Below, piece by piece: positions 52,213 to 61,157 of a DNA stretch of 64,000 nucleotides; within the stretch, counting starts at the first letter, position 1, and each line of letters starts with the position of its first letter. The stretch spans positions 372,001-436,000 of the forward strand of contig NZ_BSDD01000003.1 of assembly GCF_030268065.1 (NCBI RefSeq), read 5' to 3'. This stretch comes from Geothrix rubra (lineage in GTDB: Bacteria; Acidobacteriota; Holophagae; Holophagales; Holophagaceae). The translations under genes and the position numbers were made by a program. Below the pieces are notes generated by a model that made no database searches, was not told the origin of the DNA, and saw only the letters and a program-made list of their open reading frames with translations.

Positions 52213-55200
52213 ATGCCCCTCCGCGCGCTGCTCGTCCTGGCCCTCACCCTGGTCCTCCGGGCCGGGGAGGTGCCCCTGCTGCTCCAGAACCCGACCCTCT
52301 CCCGGACCCGCATCGCCTTCGACTACGCCGGGGAGATCTGGGACGTGCCCCGGGAGGGCGGGGAGGCCCGCCGGATCGTGGCGGGGGCCGGGCGCTGCAC
52401 CCATCCCGTCTACTCGCCGGACGGCACCCACCTCGCCTACACGGGGCGCTACGACGGCAACGACGATGTCTATGTGGTGCCCGCGGAGGGCGGCGAGCCC
52501 CTGCGGCTCACCTACCACCCCGGCCCGGATGAGGTCCTCGGCTGGTCGCCGGACGGGAAGCGGGTGGTCTTCAGCTCCACCCGGACCACGGCCCGGGACC
52601 TGCCCCAACTCTTCACCGTGGCGGCCACGGGCGGGCTGCCGGAGCCCCTGCCCCTGCCCTCCGGCAACGAGGCCTGCTACTCGCCCGACGGGAGCCACCT
52701 CGCCTACTCGCCCTTCAACCAGTGGCAGCCGGCCTGGAAGCACTACCGGGGCGGCCAGACGGCGCGGCTCTGGATCGCCGACCTCGTCGACTCCAGCATC
52801 GTCCGCATCCCCCGCGAGCATTCCAACGACCGCGATCCCATGTGGGTGGGCGGCACGGTCTATTTCCTCTCGGACCGCGAGGGCCCCGTCACGCTCTACG
52901 CCTACGACACCGCGGCGAAGACGGTCCGGAAGGTCCTCGCCAACCCCGACGGGTTCGACATCGTCTCGGCCTCCGCCGGTCCCGGCGGCATCGTCTTCCA
53001 CCAGTTCGGCTCCCTGCACCTCTACGACTTCGCCACCGGGAAGGCCGCCCGGGTACCGGTCACCCTCACGGCGGACCTGCCGGAGCGCCGCCCCCACTTC
53101 GAGAAGGTGGAGCCCCGGCAGATCCTCCATGCGGCCCTGTCTCCGAGCGGGAAGCGGGCCCTGTTCGAGACGCGGGGCGAGATCCTCTCCGTGCCCGCCG
53201 AGAAGGGCGATGCCCGGAACCTCACCCGCAGCCCCGGCGTCGCGGACCGGGACCCCGCCTGGTCGCCTGACGGGAAGTGGGTGGCCTGGTTCTCGGACGA
53301 GTCCGGCGAGTACGCCCTCCACCTGCGCGCGCCCGACGGCCTCGGCCCGGTGCGGAAGGTCGACCTCGGCCAGCCGCCCTCCTATTTCTACGGCCCCCGC
53401 TGGTCGCCCGACAGCCGGAAGATCGCCTACACGGACAAGCGCCTGAACCTCTGGGTCGTGGACCTGGAGCATCCCGTGCCGGTGAAGCTCGACACCGATC
53501 TGTACGACACCCCCGTCAGCGACCTGGATCCGGCGTGGTCGCCCGACAGCCAGTGGGTCGCCTACGCCAAGCAGCTGCCCAACCACCTCCACGCGGTCTT
53601 CGTCTGCGACCTGACCGACCGCAAGCCCCACCGCATCACCGACGGGATGAGCGATGCCACCTCCGCGCGCTTCGACCGCAGCGGCAAGTACCTCTACTTC
53701 CTCGCGGGCACGGACACGGGCCTGTCGGCGGGCTGGCTGGACATGACCAGCCTGGGCCATCCCGTCAGCCAGGGCGTCTACGCGGCGGTCCTGCGGAAGG
53801 GCCTGCCCTCGCCCGTGGCGCCCGAGAGCGACGAGGAGACGGCCGCGGCCCAGGACAAGGACAAGAGCCCGGAGAAGGGCGACGGGGCCAAGCCCGCCAA
53901 GGCGGATCCGGAGCCCGTGCGGATCGACTTCGACGGCCTGGACCAGCGCATCGTCAGCCTGCCGCTGCCGCTGGCCAACTACACCACCCTGGAGGCGGGG
54001 ACCGCCGGCGTCCTCTTTCTCGCCTCGGTCCCCACGGCCTTCACGGACGAGGAGAGCCTCGAGCTCCAGAACGTCCCCGCCGAGGTCACCCGCTTCGACC
54101 TGAAGACCCGCAAGGCGGAGAAGCTCGCGGAGGGCGTCGACGGCGGCCGGTCCTCGTACGGGGGCATGCCCACCTTCCGCGTGTCCGCGGACGGCACGAA
54201 GCTGCTCTTCGCACGGAAGGGCAAGTGGTTCCTCGCACCCAGCGACAAGCCCGCCAAGGCCGGCGAGGGTGCCCTGCCGCTGGAGGCCGTGCGGGTCGAG
54301 GTGGATCCTGCGGCCGAGTGGCGCCAGATGTTCCGCGAGGTGTGGCGCATCGAGCGGGACTTCTTCTACGACCCCCACCACCACGGCCTCGACCTGGCCC
54401 GGGCGGAGCGGCTCTACGAGCCCTTCCTGGCGGGCATCGGCAGCCGCGAGGATCTCAACCGGCTCTTCGAGGAGATGACCGGGTGGCTGGTGGTCGGCCA
54501 CACCTTCATCCGGGGCGGCGACTCGCCCCGGCAGGAACCCCTGGGCGTGGGCCTGCTGGGGGCGGACTACCGGATCACGGAGGGCCGCTACCAGTTCGCC
54601 CGGATCTACCGCGGGGAGAACTGGAACCCCCGGCTCCAGGCACCCCTGACGGTGCCTGGTGTGGATGTGAAGGAGGGCGACTTCCTGCTGGCCGTCAACG
54701 GGGAACCCCTCAGGGGCGGCGAGGACGTCTCCCGCCTCTTCCAGAACACCGCCGGCAAGCAGACGGTCCTCACCGTGGGTCCGAAGGCCGACGGTTCCGG
54801 TGCCCGCCAGGTGACCGTCGTCCCGGTGCCCTCGGAGGCCCAGCTGCGGCTCCGCTCCTGGATGGAGGCCAACCGGCGCCGGGTGGACGAACTGTCCGGC
54901 GGCCGCCTGGCCTACGTCTACATTCCCGACACCAACCTCGCCGGCTTCGCGAACTTCAACCGCTACTACTTCTCCCAGGTGGGCAAGCTCGGGGCGGTGC
55001 TCGACGAGCGCTTCAACCACGGCGGCCAGATCGCCGACTACATCATCGAGAACCTCCAGCGGACGCCGCAGATGGCGAACGCCGGCCGGGAGGGGGCGGA
55101 CGTGGTCGAACCCGCGCAGGCCATCTTCGGCCCCAAGGTGATGATCATCAACCAGATGTCCGGATCCGGCGGCGATGCCCTGCCCTGGCTCTTCCGCAAG

Positions 55201-55527
55201 GCCGGCCTGGGTCCCCTGGTCGGCACCCGGACCTGGGGCGGCCTCGTGGGCATCAGCGGCTACCCGCAGCTGATGGACGGCGGCTCGGTCACCGCGCCCC
55301 GCTGGGGCCTCTACGGGACGAAGGGCGCGTGGGAGGTGGAGAACGTGGGCATCGGCCCCGACATCGAGGTGGACCAGGATCCGGCCCTGGTGCGCCAGGG
55401 CCATGACCCGCAGCTGGAACGCGCCGTGAAGGAGGCCCTGGCGCTGCTGGCCGCGCATCCCGCACCCACCCTGAAGCGGCCCGCCTACCCCGACTACCAC
55501 CAGGCGCTGCCGAAGCCGGTGCAGTAG
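52213..55527 (+). CDS. Tricorn-type protease homologue (S41 family)
   Basis: 1104 residues with a signal peptide (PLRALLVLALTLVLRAG). The first ~690 residues are beta-propeller repeats (TRIAFDYAGEIWDVPREGGEARRIV, YSPDGTHLAYTGRYDGNDDVYVVPAEGGEPLRLTY and others), then a PDZ-like region (about 800-870) and an S41 catalytic core. The nucleophile Ser is in NQMSGSGGDALPWLF (about residues 983-985), and GTRTWGGLVG and AVLDERFNHGG complete the core. It is close to tricorn and degrades small peptides; here the signal peptide puts it in the periplasm. Stands alone, followed by a TCCCCG repeat. Confidence 0.93.
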   Translation: MPLRALLVLALTLVLRAGEVPLLLQNPTLSRTRIAFDYAGEIWDVPREGGEARRIVAGAGRCTHPVYSPDGTHLAYTGRYDGNDDVYVVPAEGGEPLRLTYHPGPDEVLGWSPDGKRVVFSSTRTTARDLPQLFTVAATGGLPEPLPLPSGNEACYSPDGSHLAYSPFNQWQPAWKHYRGGQTARLWIADLVDSSIVRIPREHSNDRDPMWVGGTVYFLSDREGPVTLYAYDTAAKTVRKVLANPDGFDIVSASAGPGGIVFHQFGSLHLYDFATGKAARVPVTLTADLPERRPHFEKVEPRQILHAALSPSGKRALFETRGEILSVPAEKGDARNLTRSPGVADRDPAWSPDGKWVAWFSDESGEYALHLRAPDGLGPVRKVDLGQPPSYFYGPRWSPDSRKIAYTDKRLNLWVVDLEHPVPVKLDTDLYDTPVSDLDPAWSPDSQWVAYAKQLPNHLHAVFVCDLTDRKPHRITDGMSDATSARFDRSGKYLYFLAGTDTGLSAGWLDMTSLGHPVSQGVYAAVLRKGLPSPVAPESDEETAAAQDKDKSPEKGDGAKPAKADPEPVRIDFDGLDQRIVSLPLPLANYTTLEAGTAGVLFLASVPTAFTDEESLELQNVPAEVTRFDLKTRKAEKLAEGVDGGRSSYGGMPTFRVSADGTKLLFARKGKWFLAPSDKPAKAGEGALPLEAVRVEVDPAAEWRQMFREVWRIERDFFYDPHHHGLDLARAERLYEPFLAGIGSREDLNRLFEEMTGWLVVGHTFIRGGDSPRQEPLGVGLLGADYRITEGRYQFARIYRGENWNPRLQAPLTVPGVDVKEGDFLLAVNGEPLRGGEDVSRLFQNTAGKQTVLTVGPKADGSGARQVTVVPVPSEAQLRLRSWMEANRRRVDELSGGRLAYVYIPDTNLAGFANFNRYYFSQVGKLGAVLDERFNHGGQIADYIIENLQRTPQMANAGREGADVVEPAQAIFGPKVMIINQMSGSGGDALPWLFRKAGLGPLVGTRTWGGLVGISGYPQLMDGGSVTAPRWGLYGTKGAWEVENVGIGPDIEVDQDPALVRQGHDPQLERAVKEALALLAAHPAPTLKRPAYPDYHQALPKPVQ

Positions 55528-55540
55528 GACCCACCCGGCG

Positions 55541-55580
55541 TCCCCGTCCCCGTCCCCGTCCGTTGCGGGGGCGGGGGCGC
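55541..55580 (+). repeat. (TCCCCG)3 repeat facing a G-rich arm; possible terminator
   Basis: Three copies of TCCCCG (55541-55558) are followed, after a short gap, by a G-rich arm at 55566-55578. The arms can fold with a mixture of Watson-Crick and G-U pairs. It lies 14 bases after the protease stop and may terminate it; short tandem repeats of this type can vary in number between strains. Confidence 0.45.
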
Positions 55581-55606
55581 CGGCCTACCCTCGGCTGGGA
55601 GGGGCC

Positions 55607-55825
55607 GTGCCGAGGTTCGATTTCCATCTCAGCATCCCGGCGGAGGACTACTTGGCGTACTACCGGGGCGCCGCCCGGCAGGTGCTCGCCCGCACGGAGG
55701 AGGGGACGCCGGTGCTGTTCCCGGCCGCGCTGCTGAAGCCCTTCGTCACCCCCGCGGGCATCCATGGGGACTTCGTCCTGACCTGCGACGAGCGGAACCG
55801 GGGCGCCCGCCTGGAACGCCGCTAG
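55607..55825 (+). CDS. DUF2835-family small protein
   Basis: 72 residues. The pattern FDFHLSIPAEDYLAYYRGAARQVLARTEEGTPVLFPAALLKPFVTPAGIHGDFVLTCDE matches the DUF2835 family (F-x-L-x-I-x-x-x-x-Y-L-x-Y-Y-x-G; FPA-x-x-L-x-P-F-V-x-x-x-G-I-x-G-x-F). Function is unknown. GTG 55607 is preceded by a GGGAGGGG tract. It ends 13 bases before the end of the convergent beta-barrel gene. Confidence 0.85.
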   Translation: MPRFDFHLSIPAEDYLAYYRGAARQVLARTEEGTPVLFPAALLKPFVTPAGIHGDFVLTCDERNRGARLERR

Positions 55826-55838
55826 GCCCCAGGCAGGG

Positions 55839-56615
55839 TCATCGGCCTCCGGTCCGACCGGTCCGGAACCCGTCCGCCAGGGTGCCGAAGGTGCCGGTGG
55901 TGAGCTGGTAGCCGAGGTAGGCGAAGGTCTGGCGTTCGCCGCGCACGTTGCGACCGGCACTGAAGAGGAGGTGGTGCTTCTCGCCGAGGTTCACCTGGCC
56001 GCCGAGGTCGAACCCGCTCGAGGCCTGTCCGTCGAGGGTGGAAGCCGTGGTGTGGAACAGCTCCGCGCCGAGGGTGAGCCGCTCACCGAAGTCCCGCTGG
56101 AGCAGCCAGCCCGCATAGGTCCAGTTGCGCTGGACCTCGCCCGGATTCCGCCACCAGCCCCAGCCGCCATAGGTGGTCCAGGGACCCCAGCCCTTCTGGA
56201 TCCAGACCGGGAGGTACACCTGGGTATGGCCCGCGCCCAGCCCCCTCGCGGCCTCGCCGGTGGGCAGCTCCACCAGGGGGAAGACCCCGATCTGGGGCCG
56301 GTCGTCCGTCTCGTGGAGGAGGCGGACCTTCACGCCCAGTTCCGTGTCGCCCCGCCCCGACTGGGATGGTGCGTCCCGGGGGCGGTCGTAGGCCCAGGGC
56401 ACCACCACGTGGAACTGGGTGTCGGGCAGGATGCCGTAGTTGAACTCGAGGGCCGGGCCCACCCCCGAGCTGTCCCCCGGGACGCGCTGCCCGGCGCCGA
56501 AGACGTAGAACTCCAGGTGCCCCGGCTCCACGGGCTCGGGGTCGTCCGTGCGGAACGGCGGACCGGCCAGCGCGGTGAGCGTTGCGAGGAGGAGGCAGGC
56601 GGCGCGGCGCTTCAT
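55839..56615 (-). CDS. Outer membrane beta-barrel protein (phenol-degradation MetA-like)
   Basis: 258 residues. Signal peptide MKRRAACLLLATLTALAG; the start PPFRTDDPEPVEPGHLEFYVFG and the strand NYGILPDTQFHVVVPWAYD are typical of the family whose best known member is called MetA-pathway of phenol degradation, probable outer membrane transporters. The barrel continues to the end (LGYQLTTGTFGTLADGFRTG) with no terminal Phe. ATG 56615 is selected over a longer frame from 56708. Third gene of a minus-strand run after STAS and Omp85, separated by only 31 bases from Omp85. Confidence 0.75.
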   Translation of the reverse strand: MKRRAACLLLATLTALAGPPFRTDDPEPVEPGHLEFYVFGAGQRVPGDSSGVGPALEFNYGILPDTQFHVVVPWAYDRPRDAPSQSGRGDTELGVKVRLLHETDDRPQIGVFPLVELPTGEAARGLGAGHTQVYLPVWIQKGWGPWTTYGGWGWWRNPGEVQRNWTYAGWLLQRDFGERLTLGAELFHTTASTLDGQASSGFDLGGQVNLGEKHHLLFSAGRNVRGERQTFAYLGYQLTTGTFGTLADGFRTGRTGGR

Positions 56616-56646
56616 GGGACTCGATGCTAGCCCCGATCCATGGGCC

Positions 56647-59600
56647 TCAGAACTGGAACCCGGCGGAGATGAGCAGGCTCTTGAGCTGGGTGTCCTGTTC
56701 GTCCGCACTGCGGGGCCGGCCCATGATGCGCTTCCAGTCGGCGGCGTATTCCAGCTTGAGGGGGAAGCCCAGTTTCAGGATGAGGCCCAGGCCCAAGGAT
56801 GTCCGCATGGCCGGAAACGGGGCGGCAGTGTTCTTGTCCGGATTGAGGCTGCGGTATACCTGGCCGGAATCGGCGAAGACCTCGCCCCACACGCTCTGGC
56901 CGATGAAGGGGAAGCGGTACTCGAGGCTCACCAGGGCCAGGCCCTGCCCTCCCAGGGGGATGATCTGCGGGAGCAGCGTGCCGGTCTGGCTGGTGGGGCG
57001 AAGGATCTCGCCAAGCATGTCGGGCTCCACGCCACGCACGGAGTAGGGGCCGCCCCCGAAGAACCGCTCGGAAAGGGGGAGGTCCTCCGCGGACTGGGCG
57101 GTGGGGCGGGCCAGGCCCACCCGGATGCCCGCGCTCACCACGCCGTGCTCGGCGCGGAAACCCACGGGCCAGTTCCACTGGTGCCGGACATCCAGCTTCA
57201 CGAAGCTGCTGTTGGCGCTGGTGCCGAAGAGCTGGTTGGCCAGCTCCAGGCGGGCCACGAAGAAGGCGCCCTCGGTGGGGTCGTAGGGCTTGTCCCGGCG
57301 GTCCACCACCACCTGGAGGTAGGGGGCCGAGATGATGCTGCGGGGCGGGGTGCGGGCGAGGTAGAACAGGTCCTGGTCGGAAATGAGGGGATTGTTGTTG
57401 GCGTCGGTATTGGCGCCCACCTCCACGCGCTCGAATCGGTAGCCCAGGCTCACGGACTGCACCGGCCCGAGTTTCCATTCGAAGGAGGTGGTGAAGCGGC
57501 GGCGGCGGGCGAAGAAGGCCGCCTGGGCCTCCTCGATGTAGGCGCCCTCCATGCGCAGGCGGGTGCGGCTGGGCAGCCACGAATCCAGGGTGCCGGGCAG
57601 GAACCAGGGATCGGTGTAGCCCACGCTGTAGCTGTCCAGGGAGCGCTTGACGTCACCCGTGGGGAAGGCCCGGCGCAGGGCGGGGATCCGCAGGGTCTGG
57701 TCGCCGGCGCGGGCCCCGAAATCCAGGGTCCGGCCCATGCCACCCACGTTCAGGCGCTGGGTGTTCAGCCCGAAGTGGTAGCCCTGGGTCTTGTCGTAGC
57801 CGAAGGATTCGGTGAAGACCCAGGGATTCCGCTCCTGGAGCTGGAGGGCCATGTCGCCACGGCGCCAGCCCTGGTCCTTCTGGCCCGGCAGGTCGGAGAC
57901 ACCCAGGAAGTCCACCCGCTGGAAGGCCCCCAGGCCGGCGATGCGCACCTGGGATTCATCCAGCTTGAGGGGATCCAGCGGCGCCTCTGCCGGGGCGGCG
58001 AGCTCCCGGAGCACCGCCTCGGCGCGGGTACGGTCACTGCCCTGGACGACCACCCGGTGGAGGTGGTCCAGGGGCTGGGGAGGCACCTGGATGCGCACCA
58101 GGGACTGCGCATCGTCGTCCTCGAAGGCGATGCGCACCTGGGGGTTGGCGGAGCCCAGGGAGGACAGCCGCTGCCGGAGGTCGGAGACCACCAGGGCCAG
58201 GTCGTTCCGCACCAGGGGCAGGGGCCGGTCGAACACCAGCCGCACGCGGCCCGGGGTGGATTCCAGGGTGCCGCGGCTGCCCAGCAGGTGGAGCCGGTCG
58301 GATCCGAAGCGGCGTCCGGGTCCGTCCTTGAGGGGCACGGGATGATCCGAGAGGGCCAGGAGGAGGCTGCCCTCCAGCCGCTCGGGGGGGAAGCCGGGAT
58401 CCTGCGGGAGGTCGAGCACCAGCTCGCGGAGGAACCGCTGCCGGCCCTCCCGCACCACCAGGCGCACGTCCACGGAGCCGTCCTTGTTCGCCTCCACCCG
58501 GCGCCGCACCCGCACCTCGGGGAAGCCGCGCTGGAGGTAGACGGCCGTGAGGCGGTCCTCCAGGGCCCGCATGGTCTCCCCCTTGGCCTGGGGAGCGAGG
58601 ACGAAGTAGCGCCTGGGCAGCTGCAGGGCCGGCCGGAGCTGCGCCTCGGAGAGCTCGCGGTTGCCCTCGACCCGGACGTTCCGGATGAGCCGCTGCGGCC
58701 CGGGCACCACGTGGTAGGTGATGGTCACCGCCTCGGGACGCTCCGCCGTGCCCCCGGTGACGCGGCGGTCGAAGGTGACGCGCACCTCGGGGTAGCCCTG
58801 GTCGCGGAAGTAGGTGGCGATGCGGCCGCCGCCCTCCTCCAGGAGGCTCGGGGAGTACCGGTCCGCCCGCGCCAGGGGAACGAAATCCGTGAGCCGCGGG
58901 CGACCGAAGAGGGGGCCGAGGAGGCTCAGCCCCTCCGCCTTCAGCTTCACCTTCGGCCCGGGCTCCACCTCGATCAGGGCCTCGCCACCGGCCCCGTCCG
59001 CGGGCCGCACCGTCGCCAGGCCCTCGAGGTGCCCATCCTTCACGAACTTCGCCCGCAGCCGGCGCTCGGCCTCCCGGGGGAACCCCGCGGTCCAGAGGCT
59101 GCGGCCGGGCTGGATCCCCGCCACCTTCAGGAGGGTCTCGGGCTTGTAGGGGGCGGGATGCCCTCCGATCCGGGCGGACGGGATGAGGGCCGCCGGCCCG
59201 AGGGCCACGGTGAACCGCAGGGTGCGGCCGCCCTCCCCGGACTGGGCCCGGACCTCGGCCCTGGGATAGCCCCCCTCCCGCAGGCGCTGCTCGGCCAGGG
59301 CCCGGAAGGCCTCCAGCCGCAGGGGCCCCAGCCGCTGGCCCTTCTCCAGCTCGGGCAGGATGGTCTTCCGGAAGGACCTCGGGAGCGGGTTCCCCTCCCA
59401 GGTCCAGGCGGCGAGGGGAACCAGGGGGACCAGCTGGAGGCGCGCCGTGCCATCGGGGTCCAGGTGGCCGTCCACGGACTGGAACCGGTCCACGAGGCGC
59501 ACGGCCTCCAGGGCCCTCCGGAAGGCGGCCGGGTCCACGGGACGGCCCGGTTCCAGGCCAAGGGCCGCCCGGGCGAAGCGCTGGTCATCTTCCGACCCGC

Positions 59601-59703
59601 CCTCGACCCGGATCGAGCGCAGGGACACGGACGTGGAAACGCCCTGCGCCCCGGCGTGAACCAGGGCCAGCAGGGCGCATCCGAGGGCGGCGCGGGCGCG
59701 CAC
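56647..59703 (-). CDS. Omp85-family outer membrane assembly factor (BamA/TamA-like) with many POTRA repeats
   Basis: 1018 residues. Signal peptide ARAALGCALLALVHAGAQ, then several POTRA domains over about the first 600 residues; segments such as RNVRVEGNRELSEAQLRPAL are typical. The 16-stranded barrel follows, with GYTDPWFLPG, FFGGGPYSVRGVEPD (the VRGF/Y-type lid-lock motif) and LLISAGFQF at the end, terminal Phe included. More POTRA repeats than the five of BamA suggest a specialised or paralogous member. GTG start at 59703, five bases after the STAS stop, so coupled. Likely a substrate-specific outer membrane insertase or exporter. Confidence 0.87.
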   Translation of the reverse strand: MRARAALGCALLALVHAGAQGVSTSVSLRSIRVEGGSEDDQRFARAALGLEPGRPVDPAAFRRALEAVRLVDRFQSVDGHLDPDGTARLQLVPLVPLAAWTWEGNPLPRSFRKTILPELEKGQRLGPLRLEAFRALAEQRLREGGYPRAEVRAQSGEGGRTLRFTVALGPAALIPSARIGGHPAPYKPETLLKVAGIQPGRSLWTAGFPREAERRLRAKFVKDGHLEGLATVRPADGAGGEALIEVEPGPKVKLKAEGLSLLGPLFGRPRLTDFVPLARADRYSPSLLEEGGGRIATYFRDQGYPEVRVTFDRRVTGGTAERPEAVTITYHVVPGPQRLIRNVRVEGNRELSEAQLRPALQLPRRYFVLAPQAKGETMRALEDRLTAVYLQRGFPEVRVRRRVEANKDGSVDVRLVVREGRQRFLRELVLDLPQDPGFPPERLEGSLLLALSDHPVPLKDGPGRRFGSDRLHLLGSRGTLESTPGRVRLVFDRPLPLVRNDLALVVSDLRQRLSSLGSANPQVRIAFEDDDAQSLVRIQVPPQPLDHLHRVVVQGSDRTRAEAVLRELAAPAEAPLDPLKLDESQVRIAGLGAFQRVDFLGVSDLPGQKDQGWRRGDMALQLQERNPWVFTESFGYDKTQGYHFGLNTQRLNVGGMGRTLDFGARAGDQTLRIPALRRAFPTGDVKRSLDSYSVGYTDPWFLPGTLDSWLPSRTRLRMEGAYIEEAQAAFFARRRRFTTSFEWKLGPVQSVSLGYRFERVEVGANTDANNNPLISDQDLFYLARTPPRSIISAPYLQVVVDRRDKPYDPTEGAFFVARLELANQLFGTSANSSFVKLDVRHQWNWPVGFRAEHGVVSAGIRVGLARPTAQSAEDLPLSERFFGGGPYSVRGVEPDMLGEILRPTSQTGTLLPQIIPLGGQGLALVSLEYRFPFIGQSVWGEVFADSGQVYRSLNPDKNTAAPFPAMRTSLGLGLILKLGFPLKLEYAADWKRIMGRPRSADEQDTQLKSLLISAGFQF

Positions 59704-59707
59704 CGCC

Positions 59708-60043
59708 TCAGAACCCGGCGAGGGCCTCGTCCTCGGTGTCCTTCACTTCGAAGACCGAGTGAAGGCTGGTCATCTTGATGAGTCCGAAGATCTTGGGGCT
59801 CATGCCGCAGATGCGCAGCTCGCCACCCTTGCCCTTGATGGAGGTGTAGCAGCCCACCAGCTCGCCCACGCCCGAGGAATCCAGGTAGCTCACCTTGCTG
59901 AAGTTGATGACGATCTTGCGGGAGCCGTTGGACAGGGCCGTGCGGACCGCCTCGCCCAGCTCCTGGTCCCCGTCCCCCAGGGTGATCTTTCCCTCCGGTT
60001 GGAGGATCAGGACATCGTTGTGCTTGCGACTGTTCATGATCAT
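59708..60043 (-). CDS. STAS-domain anti-sigma factor antagonist
   Basis: 111 residues, a single STAS domain. The phosphorylatable serine is in VSYLDSSGVGEL (Asp55, Ser56, Ser57). It resembles SpoIIAA/RsbV proteins that bind an anti-sigma kinase of the RsbW type. ATG 60043 is preceded by GAGG; another ATG at 60037 is possible. The C-terminus ends FEVKDTEDEALAGF. Partner kinase and sigma factor are not adjacent. First gene of a minus-strand operon with the Omp85-like protein, and divergent from flgB, so it could be coregulated with, or only neighbour, the flagellar operon. Confidence 0.88.
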   Translation of the reverse strand: MIMNSRKHNDVLILQPEGKITLGDGDQELGEAVRTALSNGSRKIVINFSKVSYLDSSGVGELVGCYTSIKGKGGELRICGMSPKIFGLIKMTSLHSVFEVKDTEDEALAGF

Positions 60044-60147
60044 GGGGGCCTCGAAATGAGGACGCCAGTGTAGCAAGGGACGGCCAACTTCCCACAAGGT
60101 CCCCACTTCGGTGCCGGCCACCCCCCGGGAAGGCCCCCGGATTCCGA

Positions 60148-60166
60148 TCCGGCACGGGGACTGCAT
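60148..60166 (+). promoter_or_regulatory. Strong sigma-54 promoter candidate of the flgB operon
   Basis: CCGGCACGGGGACTGCAT includes GG at 60151-60152 and GC at 60163-60164, exactly ten bases apart. GGCACG is the ideal -24 core, and CTGCA differs from TTGCA by one base. It lies 50 bases upstream of flgB. Confidence 0.7.
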
Positions 60167-60215
60167 CCCCTCTCCCGGAGGCCGGGAGGACCCGGCCCAA
60201 TCTGCAGGGTGCTCC

Positions 60216-60644
60216 ATGTTCGATCTCGTCAGCGGCAATGCCATGATCCAGCTCATGGACCGGAGCATGACGTTGGCCTCCCAGCGCCAGACCCTCATCG
60301 CCTCCAACCTGGCGAACATCGACACCCCGGGCTACCGCACCCGGGACTTCGACTTCGAGGGGGCCCTCAAGGCCGCCCTGGCCGAGGGTGATGGGCAACA
60401 ATCGCCCGCTTCCCTGGCCCGGACCAGCCCCATGCACCTCCAGGGCAGCCCGGGCGCGGAGTTCCCCGCCACCACCGATCCCGTCCGCCCCGATTCCGAG
60501 CGAAACGACGGCAACGACGTGAGCCTGGACCGGGAGAACATGCTGATGGCCCGCACCCAGATGGCCTACCAGAACGCCTCCAACTTCATGCAGGTGGAGC
60601 TGCGGAAGATGTACTTCCTGATCCGCGAATCCGTCGCCCACTAG
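60216..60644 (+). CDS. flgB: Flagellar proximal rod protein FlgB
   Basis: 142 residues. N-terminal flagellar rod signature (MTLASQRQTLIASNLANIDTPGYRTRDFDFEGAL) and a C-terminal helix region (QMAYQNASNFMQVELRKMYFLIRESV) that pack together in the rod. ATG 60216 corresponds to the conserved MFDLVSGNAMIQLMDRSM start; the frame is open further upstream but not conserved. First gene of the basal-body operon, behind a sigma-54 promoter candidate. Exported by the flagellar type III system. Confidence 0.97.
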   Translation: MFDLVSGNAMIQLMDRSMTLASQRQTLIASNLANIDTPGYRTRDFDFEGALKAALAEGDGQQSPASLARTSPMHLQGSPGAEFPATTDPVRPDSERNDGNDVSLDRENMLMARTQMAYQNASNFMQVELRKMYFLIRESVAH

Positions 60645-60658
60645 CCGGAGGGATGACC

Positions 60659-61081
60659 ATGAGCATCAACCAGATCCTCGACATCGCCAGCAGCGGATTG
60701 GCCGCCCAGCGCCTCCGGGTGCAGCTCATCGCCTCCAACATCGCCAACAGCGAGACCACGCGCACCAAGGAGGGCGGCCCCTACCGGCGCCGGGATGCGG
60801 TCTTCCAGGCCCAGGACCAGGGGGGCTTCGGCGAGGCCCTGTCCGCCGCGGGGGTCCGCGTGGCCAGCATCCAGACCAGCCAGGAGCCCTTCCTCACCCG
60901 CTACGAGCCCGGCCATCCGGACGCCGACGCCAACGGCGTGGTGAGATACCCCAACGTCAATCCCGTGGAGGAGATGGTGAACCTCACCGAGGCCAGCCGC
61001 TCCTACGAGGCCAACATCGCCTCCGTGCGCACGGCCAAGAGCATGGCCTCCTCCGCCCTGGAGATCCTGCGCGTGCAGTAG
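60659..61081 (+). CDS. flgC: Flagellar proximal rod protein FlgC
   Basis: 140 residues: rod signature SINQILDIASSGLAAQRLRVQLIASNIANSETT at the N-terminus and the typical C-terminal NLTEASRSYEANIASVRTAKSMASSALEILRVQ. ATG 60659 is chosen because the GGAGG at 60647-60651 is at good distance from it; the ATG at 60653 would sit directly against the ribosome binding site. Follows flgB closely. Confidence 0.96.
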   Translation: MSINQILDIASSGLAAQRLRVQLIASNIANSETTRTKEGGPYRRRDAVFQAQDQGGFGEALSAAGVRVASIQTSQEPFLTRYEPGHPDADANGVVRYPNVNPVEEMVNLTEASRSYEANIASVRTAKSMASSALEILRVQ

Positions 61082-61157
61082 CCTGTCGGATTTTCGACTG
61101 GCCCCCCTTCCCCGTCCGGCCGATAGTTGAACGGGCCCCCTTCCCTGAGCCGATCCC

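Noticed and set aside
52144-55500. Long open frame antisense to the tricorn-type protease
   Set aside because: Low-complexity product with no family resemblance; the sense strand encodes propeller and S41 motifs.
56548-59778. Long plus-strand frame opposite the Omp85 gene
   Set aside because: Composition-driven; it has no signal peptide or domain, while the minus frame has POTRA repeats, barrel and C-terminal Phe.
61118-61125. GCCGATAG as a sigma-28 -10 element before fliE
   Set aside because: No TAAA-type -35 at the required distance; probably chance, as fliE can be served from the flgB promoter.
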